Positions 25,591 to 33,150 of a stretch of DNA of 64,000 bases are shown here, in pieces. This stretch comes from Tissierella sp. Yu-01 (lineage in GTDB: Bacteria > Bacillota > Clostridia > Tissierellales > Tissierellaceae): assembly GCF_029537395.1 (NCBI RefSeq), contig NZ_CP120677.1, positions 1-64,000 of the forward strand. Direction: 5' to 3'. The translations under genes were made by a program, and so were the position numbers. The notes below the pieces were generated by a model that saw nothing but the letters and a program-made list of their open reading frames with translations, had not been told where the DNA came from and did not search any database. The first letter of the stretch is position 1. Each line of letters starts with the position of its first letter.

Positions 25591-26841
25591 ATGAATGATA
25601 ATGAAAAAAGATTATCTGATTTTATAGATAGTTTAAATAATGAAAAAAAACCAGATGCTATATCAGATTCAGGTGAGTTAGATAGATTATTTAATGTAGT
25701 AAGACAGGTCCGTACATTAAAGGAAATAGAAATGCCAGATAAGGATTTTGCAGGCAGAATTTCTGATAATATTAATAATAGAAGGCCAATTAACAAAGGT
25801 AGAAAAAGGATATGGATAGGTGGATTAGCGAGCATTGCAGCAGTACTTGTTATAGCAGTGATGATGAACTTTATATTGCCATTGAGTAATACAAATATAG
25901 TTTATGCTATGGAGCAAGCTTATAATGAGATAAATGCCTATCATGGAATCTTAGAAGTAATATCAAAAAATGAAGCTGGAGAAGAACAATTACAATCTAA
26001 GCTTGATGTATGGATTGATAAAGCTGGCAACTATTATGTAGAAGTATTAGAAGGCTCACATAAGGGAGTAATAACAGTAAAGAACGAAGAAAAGATGTGG
26101 CAGATATCTGATGAGAAAAATCAAGTGAGTATATTTCCAGCTTTTCCTGAAACCTATGAATTTATATTTGAATTAGGGAAGGAAATAGAGGATGCGAGAA
26201 ATGCAGAATCCACAAACATTATCGGTGATGATAGTATAGCTGGGATACCTTCATATATAATGGAGGTAACTCCTAAGGGAGGATTACCATATAAATTATG
26301 GATTGATAAGGATACCAATTTACCGTTACAAAAACAAGGTTCCATGCAAAACTCAATACAATATATAACAAGGTATACTGAAATTGATGCTATAGATGCT
26401 ATTCCTGAAGAATTAGTAGAATATAATTTACCTGAAGGTTATAAAGAAGTAAATGTAGATGTGACTGAATTTACTGGTACTATTGAGGATGTTATCGTGG
26501 ATGGAAATATTGATACGGAAACTAAACCAGATGTGGAAGTAGATGTAAATCTAGAAATTCAAAAAGCAAATCAAATAAGTGTTGATTCAGGAAGTTCTCC
26601 ATGGATGTTAGATCCTGTGTATGTTGCACAAATATTTATAAGTATGGAGATTTCACCAGAGGGTATTGTTGGTGACTATCCAATTAATTATGAAGATTTA
26701 GTAATTGTAGATAACGATGAAATCAATGCTGCAATTGAGTTGAATAGTGAAAAAACTGATATTACAAGAGTTTATTTAGGGCGGCTAGTGAGACAGGATA
26801 CAACAGGAATTTGGACAGTTATAGGATATGATGTGAAATAA
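25591..26841 (+). CDS. Anti-sigma factor with LolA/RseB-like outer domain
   Basis: 416 residues. A cytoplasmic N-terminal part of about 70 residues (acidic, helical, the expected sigma-binding region) is followed by one membrane helix (about residues 74-94) and an extracytoplasmic domain with EVISKNEAGEEQLQSKLDVWI and YKLWIDKDTNLPLQKQ, the pattern of MucB/RseB and LolA-type lipoprotein-sensing folds. It probably holds the sigma factor at the membrane and releases it on an envelope signal. No cytoplasmic zinc-anti-sigma HxxxCxxC is present. It is paired with the sigma gene and ends at a strong terminator. Confidence 0.82.
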   Translation: MNDNEKRLSDFIDSLNNEKKPDAISDSGELDRLFNVVRQVRTLKEIEMPDKDFAGRISDNINNRRPINKGRKRIWIGGLASIAAVLVIAVMMNFILPLSNTNIVYAMEQAYNEINAYHGILEVISKNEAGEEQLQSKLDVWIDKAGNYYVEVLEGSHKGVITVKNEEKMWQISDEKNQVSIFPAFPETYEFIFELGKEIEDARNAESTNIIGDDSIAGIPSYIMEVTPKGGLPYKLWIDKDTNLPLQKQGSMQNSIQYITRYTEIDAIDAIPEELVEYNLPEGYKEVNVDVTEFTGTIEDVIVDGNIDTETKPDVEVDVNLEIQKANQISVDSGSSPWMLDPVYVAQIFISMEISPEGIVGDYPINYEDLVIVDNDEINAAIELNSEKTDITRVYLGRLVRQDTTGIWTVIGYDVK

Positions 26842-26848
26842 ACAAAAA

Positions 26849-26885
26849 ACTATAAGACAAGGAGGGGGGATCCTTGTCTTATAGT
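26849..26885. terminator. Strong hairpin terminator
   Basis: A 15-bp perfect stem ACTATAAGACAAGGA / TCCTTGTCTTATAGT with a GGGGGGA loop. It ends the sigma operon and also faces the convergent small gene at 26888. Confidence 0.8.
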
Positions 26886-26887
26886 GC

Positions 26888-27124
26888 TTAATTATGTCTG
26901 CTACTTAAATCATTGAGCAAATCTGAGGTGAGTTTATTTATGTCTTCAATCCTTTTATTTAGCTTATTAAATTTCTTTGCCAATTCGTAATCCTTTGGTT
27001 GAGCTAAATCGTTAGAATTTAGAAGCATATTTATACTAGTAGTATATTCCATATTGTTAAAATTGTTCTCTTCAATTCTCTTGGTTTGATTTATAATTTC
27101 TTCCATTGCTCGTTTATTCTCCAT
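26888..27124 (-). CDS. Small coiled-coil protein, unknown
   Basis: 78 residues, charged and helical throughout, with a heptad-like C-terminal half (LAKKFNKLNKRIEDINKLTSDLLNDL). No membrane segment, cysteine or recognised family. AGGAGAGGG lies 7 bases before the ATG, which makes a real gene likely. A free-standing gene between the ECF operon terminator and the DUF3787 pair. Nothing in the sequence indicates its role. Confidence 0.55.
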   Translation of the reverse strand: MENKRAMEEIINQTKRIEENNFNNMEYTTSINMLLNSNDLAQPKDYELAKKFNKLNKRIEDINKLTSDLLNDLSSRHN

Positions 27125-27231
27125 ACTAACACCCTCTCCTGATTTAATTAACTAGTATTTAGTATGTATAATTTGGGAATTATTATTACACCTTATAAAG
27201 GTAGTCAATAGAGAAAAATAGGTAAAAAAAT

Positions 27232-27253
27232 AAAATAGCCCGAAGGCTATTTT
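27232..27253 (-). terminator. Terminator of the VanW-DUF3787 unit
   Basis: A 9-bp stem AAAATAGCC / GGCTATTTT with a CGAA loop, followed on the minus strand by a run of T's. Confidence 0.75.
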
Positions 27254-27269
27254 ATAAAAGCTTTTTAAA

Positions 27270-27455
27270 TTATTTTATATTTTCGTTATCTACCCAGCTC
27301 TTAGCTTCTTCTACAGAATCCTCTGTTGGGATGGCAACCTTGGAGTCAGGTATTTTTCTATCAGTCTTATAATATACATCTGTAGCAGTATCTTCTATTT
27401 TAGGTTCACGATTTTGTTTGAACGTACCTTCGATTTTGTTTTTATTATTAGTCAT
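27270..27455 (-). CDS. DUF3787 small protein, copy 1
   Basis: 61 residues ending in DSKVAIPTEDSVEEAKSWVD, the DUF3787 signature (SKVxIPxxxxVxxAKxWVD). The N-terminal half is polar and probably disordered. It is about half identical to the neighbouring copy at 27528 over the shared domain, so the pair arose by duplication. AGGAGGGA precedes the ATG. DUF3787 proteins are short, found mainly in Clostridia and of unknown function. They lie downstream of the VanW gene, separated by 72 bases from copy 2. Confidence 0.8.
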   Translation of the reverse strand: MTNNKNKIEGTFKQNREPKIEDTATDVYYKTDRKIPDSKVAIPTEDSVEEAKSWVDNENIK

Positions 27456-27527
27456 TTATATTCCCTCCTTAGAATATATTGATATGTGATATATACCCCA
27501 GAAGTGTATAAATAACTCAAATATTTA

Positions 27528-27752
27528 TTATTTTCTATTTTCGTTATCAACCCAGTCTTTTGCCTCTACTACCGCATCTAGGGTAGGGATTGATACTTTG
27601 GAATCTTTCAATTTATAATCTGTCTTATAAAAGGCATCTGTTTCTCTATCTTGAATTTTTACTTCTTTAAACTGTCTTTGTGTTAGAGTTCCATTTGAGA
27701 ACTTTATATTTTTAGGTATTTCATTCTTAAGATTATCAGTTTGATGTTTCAT
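27528..27752 (-). CDS. DUF3787 small protein, copy 2
   Basis: 74 residues with the same C-terminal signature as its neighbour (DSKVSIPTLDAVVEAKDWVD) and the shared ETDAFYKTDYKLK stretch, but a different N-terminus. AGGAGG lies before the ATG at 27752. It starts 11 bases after the VanW stop, so it is probably translated from the same message. No cysteines or membrane segments, so a small soluble protein. Confidence 0.8.
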   Translation of the reverse strand: MKHQTDNLKNEIPKNIKFSNGTLTQRQFKEVKIQDRETDAFYKTDYKLKDSKVSIPTLDAVVEAKDWVDNENRK

Positions 27753-27763
27753 TTTGCTCCTCC

Positions 27764-28645
27764 TTAATTCATCTCAATAAGTTCTGGAAAAGGCTTATAG
27801 TAGCTTGAATTCATCTTCTTCATTTCTATAGATCCATCCTCATATTCTATGGTAACGTAGGTTTTTACATTTGCACCATCCAATCCGGCTGACTTAGTTA
27901 TCATTTCTCCTTTGTTTAAGGTTTCGTTTTTAACATATTTAATAGATGGTTTAACTAAATCTGTTACCTCGTGAGACCATGTTACATTAGGTGGACGTTC
28001 AGTTCCATAAAAACCCATATATAGCCTGTTTTCAATTAATTTTGACCATATAAGAACATTTCCTTTTGTAGTATTTCTGAATTTGAAGTCCTTTATTCCA
28101 TAAGCTACTGTTGCATCTTGCCCGTAAGGTACATAATTAACAGGCATAGCATGGTAATGCCTCTCTACTATTTCAAAATTTGCTAAGACAGATAGATTAT
28201 ATAGAGAGGTTGCAATTTTGCAAACACCTCCACCTTCTGTCATAACTATTTTATCACCAGCAAAAGATGAGCCATCTTTATAGCCTCTTCTTTTAGTATA
28301 GGGACCAATTCTCTCGTTTTGAGAAAATATCTTGGAAGGTCTAATTACATTACCATTAACACTTTTAGCTGCTAATGATACATTGTGCTCTTCCCCTGGC
28401 AGAGGATTTTTAAGAACTGCACAAAAGCCAACAATTAATATAGGTGTGTTATATTTTTGTTTAGCTTCTATAAAATCCTTTTCATTTATCCAAGGCATAT
28501 TAGTTATAGGTCCTGAAATATCTGGGATGTCATAAGTGACTTTTTGGTTTAAAATTATATCTAAATTATCTGCATAAGCGGGGAATGCTATCGATAATAT
28601 GAAGCTAAAAATACAAATTAAAAGGATAGATTTTGATTTAAGCAT
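27764..28645 (-). CDS. Secreted VanW family protein
   Basis: 293 residues from the ATG at 28645, which follows GGAGGAG. An in-frame TTG five codons earlier lies within that site. A signal peptide covers residues 1-27 (SILLICIFSFILSIAFPAYA). The VanW core reads GGGVCKIATSLYNLS and HAMPVNYVPYGQDATVAYG with KFRNTTKGNVLIWS, followed by a G5-like C-terminal strand region. VanW proteins are exported, of unknown function and sometimes near wall or antibiotic-response genes. It leads the unit with the two DUF3787 genes. Confidence 0.87.
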   Translation of the reverse strand: MLKSKSILLICIFSFILSIAFPAYADNLDIILNQKVTYDIPDISGPITNMPWINEKDFIEAKQKYNTPILIVGFCAVLKNPLPGEEHNVSLAAKSVNGNVIRPSKIFSQNERIGPYTKRRGYKDGSSFAGDKIVMTEGGGVCKIATSLYNLSVLANFEIVERHYHAMPVNYVPYGQDATVAYGIKDFKFRNTTKGNVLIWSKLIENRLYMGFYGTERPPNVTWSHEVTDLVKPSIKYVKNETLNKGEMITKSAGLDGANVKTYVTIEYEDGSIEMKKMNSSYYKPFPELIEMN

Positions 28646-28731
28646 AAATATCTCCTCCAATTAAGACTTCGTTATAGTTTAAATCAGAGGAGATATTTAT
28701 ATACTTTTTAATAATTCCACATATTGAGATA

Positions 28732-29781
28732 TTAAGAATAGAATAGCAAAATATTATTTTTATTAATGTTAATATCTATAGATGTGCTGTTTTTTATTTT
28801 TTTAAACTGACCTTTTGTCAAATCCATATATATTGGTGCACCATTATTATTTGATAAAACTGCTATTTTATTAAATAAATCATCAATAAAATCTATAATA
28901 TTTAATTCAAATGGATTTACAATATCTATATATTTTATTTCATCATCAAAATCAATATGGTGTTCTCTTACACCGACATATTTAATATCATCTTTTACAA
29001 CTTCTGAGCATATTAGTTCCATATTCCAGTCAATTGCAAAGACTTTATGATTATTAATTTTTTTAGCTCTAGAGATATTCTTACAACCTGTTAATACTGC
29101 AGCATTTATTGTCACAGGTTTTTTGAATAAGCTTTTCTTATCATTTATCACTTCAATTTTTCCATTATTATAAACTGCAATTCTATCACAAATTCTATAA
29201 ACTTCATCTCTATTATGTGATACATATATTGTTGTTCCATAATAATCATTTAAAATGGCTGCTAATTCTTGCTCCATTTGCCATCTTAAGTATGTATCAA
29301 GAGCTGAAAAAGGCTCGTCTAATAATATCAATTCGGGCTCACTAACAAGCATTCTTGCCAGAGCGACTCTTTGTTGCTGACCACCAGATAATTGTGAAGG
29401 ATATTTATCTTCTAATCCTTCTAAAGAGAATGCTTTAATTTTTTCTTTAACTATTTCATCTTTATTATTTTTACTTTTTGGGATTCCAATGGCTATGTTT
29501 TGTTCTAGAGTCATATTAGGGAATAGAGCATAACTCTGAAATAACAACCCAACTTTTCTTTCCTGGGGCATTAAATTTATCTTATTGTTACTATCAAATA
29601 GAGTTCTTTCATTTAAAATAATCAAACCTTCATCAGGGGTTTCAACTCCAGCTATGCATTTTAATGTCATACTTTTACCGCAGCCTGAAGCTCCAAGTAG
29701 AGCTAATATTTCATGGTTAGCCTCAAATTCTATATCTAAATAGAAATCCTTAAATGCCTTTTTTATTTTAACATAAAGAAT
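28732..29781 (-). CDS. modC: Molybdate ABC transporter ATPase
   Basis: About 350 residues. Walker A GASGCGKSM, signature LSGGQQQRVALARML, Walker B ELILLDEP and the H-loop YVSHNRDE form a full ABC ATPase. A C-terminal TOBE-like domain (about residues 230-340) is typical of ModC. There is no ATG, GTG or TTG at the proper N-terminus. The best start is ATT at 29781, 8 bases after AAAGGGGG and one base after the modB stop, giving the expected LYVKIKKAFKDFYLDIEF beginning. A later ATG at 29670 would remove Walker A. It energises molybdate uptake with ModA and ModB. Confidence 0.88.
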   Translation of the reverse strand: MLYVKIKKAFKDFYLDIEFEANHEILALLGASGCGKSMTLKCIAGVETPDEGLIILNERTLFDSNNKINLMPQERKVGLLFQSYALFPNMTLEQNIAIGIPKSKNNKDEIVKEKIKAFSLEGLEDKYPSQLSGGQQQRVALARMLVSEPELILLDEPFSALDTYLRWQMEQELAAILNDYYGTTIYVSHNRDEVYRICDRIAVYNNGKIEVINDKKSLFKKPVTINAAVLTGCKNISRAKKINNHKVFAIDWNMELICSEVVKDDIKYVGVREHHIDFDDEIKYIDIVNPFELNIIDFIDDLFNKIAVLSNNNGAPIYMDLTKGQFKKIKNSTSIDININKNNILLFYS

Positions 29782-29782
29782 T

Positions 29783-30457
29783 TTAATAACCCCCTTTGCC
29801 TAATTTCTTAATTTTACCGCTTTCAATTAAATTTAACAATATCATAGTTGCAAAGGAGATAATAACTATGATAGATACCCATTTATATGCTAAAGATCTA
29901 TTACCAGCTTGTACAGCACTATACACTGCAACTGCCATGGTCTGCGTTTTACCTGGAATATTTCCAGCTATCATTATAGTAGCTCCAAATTCTCCTAAGG
30001 CTCTAGCAAAGGCTAGAATAGTACCTGAAATAATGCTGGAGAAACAATTTGGAATCATGATCTTCCAAAATATTTCGTGCTCTGATAATCCCAAAGTTCT
30101 GGCTACATAAATAAGATTTATGTCTAGCTGCTCAAATGCACCTCTTGCTGTTCTATACATCAAGGGGAAGGAAACTACTATTGATGCAATGATAGTGGCA
30201 AGGCCTGAGAAAACTATGGTTATATCATAGTTTAGAAGAAACTTACCTATAGTGCTATTTTTACCTAGTAAAACTAATAGTAAAAAACCTACAACAGTAG
30301 GGGGAAGGACTAGTGGAAGGGTAAATAGTCCATCCACAATGCCCTTTAATTTGTTTAGTTTTAAAGTAAAATATGCACTATATATTCCCAATATAAAGGT
30401 TATAATGGTAGCAAAGAGTGCTGCTTTAATAGATAGAATTAATGGGGAAAAGTCCAT
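29783..30457 (-). CDS. modB: Molybdate ABC transporter permease
   Basis: 224 residues, five to six membrane helices. The EAA loop reads ARTLGLSEHEIFWKIMIP, contacting ModC. LVLPPTVVGFLLLVLLG and ARALGEFGATIMIAGNIPGKTQTM are highly characteristic of ModB/CysT-type permeases. Forms the channel for molybdate (or tungstate) delivered by ModA. It lies 28 bases after modA and directly ahead of modC on the minus strand. The ATG at 30457 has GGAG upstream. Confidence 0.92.
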   Translation of the reverse strand: MDFSPLILSIKAALFATIITFILGIYSAYFTLKLNKLKGIVDGLFTLPLVLPPTVVGFLLLVLLGKNSTIGKFLLNYDITIVFSGLATIIASIVVSFPLMYRTARGAFEQLDINLIYVARTLGLSEHEIFWKIMIPNCFSSIISGTILAFARALGEFGATIMIAGNIPGKTQTMAVAVYSAVQAGNRSLAYKWVSIIVIISFATMILLNLIESGKIKKLGKGGY

Positions 30458-30485
30458 AGTAATAACTCCTTAATTGATAAATATA

Positions 30486-31325
30486 TTATTTCATTGAAAA
30501 ACCATATTTCTCAAATACTTTTACTGCTTCGTCTGTTGATAAGTAATCTAAGAACTCTTGAGCTTTTTGAACATTTGAACTAGATTTAATAACAGCTATT
30601 GGGTAAGTTACCTCTTTATGACTACCTTCAGGAGCTTCGGCAACTATTTTTACCTTGTCTGTGCTGTAAGCATCAGTAGCATATACTACTCCACAATCCA
30701 ATTCTCCAGTTTCAACCCATGTAAGAACAGTTCTAACATCACTGCCATATACAGCTTTTGTCTTAACTTTATCCCAAATACCAAGAGTTGTAAATATTTC
30801 TTCACTATATTGTCCAACAGGAACTCCAGTAGGTTCTCCCAATGCTATTTTTTCAACTTCATCTTTTATTATATCTTCAAAAGATGTTAAAGACAAATTG
30901 CTATCCTTTGGAGCTATTAAAATAACTTTGTTAACTAGAAGTGTTTTTTTAGATTCTTTTACTATTAAATCCTTTTCCTCTAAAGCAGTCATTTGTTTTT
31001 GAGCAGCAGAAATAAATATGTCTGCAGGAGCACCTTCTTCGATTTGTGTTTGTAATGCTCCTGAACTTCCAAAGGTAAAAGTAAGCTTTGTAGTAGGGGA
31101 TATTACCTTATAATTTTCTGCGATTTCTTGTAGCACATCCGTCATACTTGCAGCAGCTGATATTAAAAGTTCAACTTCTTTTTCTGGTTCTTCAGCAACT
31201 AGAGATTCATCAGGAGATGAGGTCTCAACACCTGGTGTTTCTGGAGCTTTACTTGTACAACCAGCAAAGAGAGATACAGATAATACTACTGCTACTAGTA
31301 GTGCTAATAACTTTTTCTCTTTCAT
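30486..31325 (-). CDS. modA: Molybdate-binding lipoprotein
   Basis: 279 residues. The signal peptide ends in a lipobox (SLFAGC, Cys near residue 22), then a proline/glutamate-rich linker, then a two-lobe periplasmic-binding domain with ISAAASMTDVLQEIAENYK, FTFGSSGALQTQIEEGAPADIFISA and GVVYATDAY, the oxyanion-binding segments of ModA. It captures molybdate or tungstate outside the membrane. First gene of modABC, with GGGAGG before the ATG. The regulator gene lies just upstream on the same strand. Confidence 0.93.
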   Translation of the reverse strand: MKEKKLLALLVAVVLSVSLFAGCTSKAPETPGVETSSPDESLVAEEPEKEVELLISAAASMTDVLQEIAENYKVISPTTKLTFTFGSSGALQTQIEEGAPADIFISAAQKQMTALEEKDLIVKESKKTLLVNKVILIAPKDSNLSLTSFEDIIKDEVEKIALGEPTGVPVGQYSEEIFTTLGIWDKVKTKAVYGSDVRTVLTWVETGELDCGVVYATDAYSTDKVKIVAEAPEGSHKEVTYPIAVIKSSSNVQKAQEFLDYLSTDEAVKVFEKYGFSMK

Positions 31326-31347
31326 TTTAATTACCTCCCATATTTTC

Positions 31348-31400
31348 CGTCGTTCTCACTTGAGAATGACGAATGCAAATTTTAATCGCCTTTATGGCGA
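31348..31400. promoter_or_regulatory. Two inverted repeats between the ModE-like gene and modA
   Basis: CGTCGTTCTCA (31348-31358) pairs with TGAGAATGACG (31361-31371), one mismatch. TCGCC (31386-31390) pairs with GGCGA (31396-31400) across TTTAT, immediately after the regulator's stop. Either may be a metal-responsive operator for modABC or a hairpin ending the regulator transcript. The second resembles the ATCGC...GCGA ends of ModE sites, which is suggestive only. Confidence 0.4.
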
Positions 31401-31772
31401 CTATCTTTTGTTAATTATATCACAAGAGAAGTGTTTATTAAATAGTTCTTTAGCAATATTTTCTAGTTCATTTGAAAAAGAAATATATCTATCTAGGAAA
31501 TCTTCACCTTCTTTAGTTAGTGTAGATTTACCACCGCCAGCACCACCAGTTACTGTGTCTATTAATTTAATTCCAAGGTCTTTTTCTGCCTTTTTTATTA
31601 TTTTCCAAGCTTTACTTGAAGACATTTCCATAGCTCTATATGCTTCAGACAAGGTACCTGTTTCTCTAATTAATTCCATAATTTTAGCGACACCTGGACC
31701 AAAATCTTTTTGATCATGATATATTTTTATTTTAATGTCATAATTTAAATTTTCATAATTAATTTTATTCAA
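31401..31772 (-). CDS. ModE-type winged-helix regulator (DNA-binding domain only)
   Basis: 123 residues from the TTG at 31772, selected because AAGGAGAG lies 8 bases upstream. A LysR/ModE-type winged helix reads GPGVAKIMELIRETGTLSEAYRAMEMSSSKAWKII, with the wing TGGAGGGKSTLT, which is the hallmark of ModE-family HTH domains. No TOBE/Mo-binding domain follows, so it is the short form, and how it senses metal is unclear. Its position directly upstream of modABC makes control of molybdate uptake the obvious role. Confidence 0.85.
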   Translation of the reverse strand: MNKINYENLNYDIKIKIYHDQKDFGPGVAKIMELIRETGTLSEAYRAMEMSSSKAWKIIKKAEKDLGIKLIDTVTGGAGGGKSTLTKEGEDFLDRYISFSNELENIAKELFNKHFSCDIINKR

Positions 31773-31990
31773 CAGATCATCTCTCCTTAAGCCTAAATTC
31801 TGTACTTTTATTATATATTTAATAAATGAGCTATGCAATTACTTACATAACTTAAATATGCAAAGATATTTGAACATATAATATGTTATAATAGTTTTTG
31901 AGTTTTAATCTTCAATCTTATTGCAGTATTTTTTGAATAATATTCGTTTGTGTAGATATAATTTAATTTTGAAATTGTGGAGGTTTTATA

Positions 31991-32815
31991 ATGATATTCA
32001 TTGAATTATTAAAAGCGGCAATTTTAGGTATAGTAGAGGGGATCACTGAATGGCTGCCAATAAGTAGTACTGGTCATATGATTTTAGTAGAGGAGTTTAT
32101 AAAATTAAATGCATCAGCTGAATTTATGGAAATGTTTCGTGTAGTTATTCAATTGGGAGCTATTTTAGCAGTTGTCTTATTATATTTTAACAAGCTCAAT
32201 CCTTTTTCTCCTAGTAAATCTATGAAGGAAAAAAGAGATACAATGCAAATATGGTTTAAGGTAATAGTTGGGGTTATACCAGCGGGAGTACTTGGTGTTT
32301 TGTTTGATGATTGGTTTGATGAACACTTTTATAACTATTTTGTAGTTGCAATTACATTGATTGTTTACGGAATACTATTTATTATTATTGAAAATAAGAA
32401 TAAAAATAAAATGCCTCAGGTTAATAGTTTTCAAACGCTTACATACTCAACAGCGCTTGGAATAGGTATATTCCAAGTATTATCTCTAATACCTGGTACA
32501 TCTCGTTCAGGTTCTACAATTCTTGGGGCTATAATATTAGGAACATCCAGGGGCGTAGCTGCTGAATATTCATTCTTTATGTCAATTCCAATCATGTTTG
32601 GAGCAAGCTTATTGAAATTAGTTAAATTTGGATTAAATTTTACAGGAATGGAAGTAGCTATACTTGTAACTGGTATGATTGTGGCATTTGTAGTTTCAAT
32701 AGTGGCAATAAGATTCTTAATGAGATATATAAGAAACAATGATTTTAAGGCCTTTGGATGGTATAGAATTGTTTTGGGAGCGTTGGTTCTAGGATATTTT
32801 ATGATATTAGGCTAA
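31991..32815 (+). CDS. uppP: Undecaprenyl-diphosphatase
   Basis: 274 residues, about eight membrane helices. The active-site motifs are [20 protein letters not shown] at the N-terminus and [12 protein letters not shown] in the second half, which form the Glu/Ser/Arg catalytic site of the BacA family. It recycles the lipid carrier of wall synthesis by removing a phosphate from undecaprenyl diphosphate, and extra copies give bacitracin tolerance. GGAGG lies 8 bases before the ATG. A single gene. The intergenic stretch upstream (31839-31990) shows a TATAAT near 31895 without a good -35. Confidence 0.94.
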   Translation: MIFIELLKAAILGIVEGITEWLPISSTGHMILVEEFIKLNASAEFMEMFRVVIQLGAILAVVLLYFNKLNPFSPSKSMKEKRDTMQIWFKVIVGVIPAGVLGVLFDDWFDEHFYNYFVVAITLIVYGILFIIIENKNKNKMPQVNSFQTLTYSTALGIGIFQVLSLIPGTSRSGSTILGAIILGTSRGVAAEYSFFMSIPIMFGASLLKLVKFGLNFTGMEVAILVTGMIVAFVVSIVAIRFLMRYIRNNDFKAFGWYRIVLGALVLGYFMILG

Positions 32816-32953
32816 GTTTTTGTTATTTCTAGCATAGTCGATAATTTCTTTTTAACTTTAAAAACATTAATTTAATGCATCTATGATGAATATTATATTA
32901 ATAAGTTTAAAAGGAAAGTGATGTTATTTCTGTAACCATAAGGGGGAATGGAT

Positions 32954-33130
32954 ATGGATATATCAGTAATATTAGCCGGAATCACTATGCTAATAATTAG
33001 CGTTATTAGTTATTCTAGACTTGGTAGAAATGACAATCCTGAAAAAGGTATGACCGTTATTTTCTTTATGATTATTGCAGTTATTTTAATAATACTTGGA
33101 GTTGTTTCAACATTCTTTGGGGGAGCTTAA
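32954..33130 (+). CDS. Small two-helix membrane protein
   Basis: 58 residues starting at the second ATG (32954), which has the better spacing (7 bases) to AGGGGG. The ATG at 32948 is almost on the ribosome site. Two hydrophobic helices (VILAGITMLIISVISY and MTVIFFMIIAVILIILGVV) are separated by a short polar loop RLGRNDNPEKG, with a GG end. No known family. The stop codon lies within the loop of the terminator hairpin that follows. Confidence 0.55.
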   Translation: MDISVILAGITMLIISVISYSRLGRNDNPEKGMTVIFFMIIAVILIILGVVSTFFGGA

Positions 33131-33144
33131 ATGCTCCCTTTTTA
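33121..33144 (+). terminator. Terminator overlapping the stop codon
   Basis: GGGAGC (33121-33126), loop TTAAAT, GCTCCC (33133-33138), then TTTTTAT. The TAA stop of the small gene is inside the loop. Confidence 0.8.
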
Positions 33145-33150
33145 TATCCC

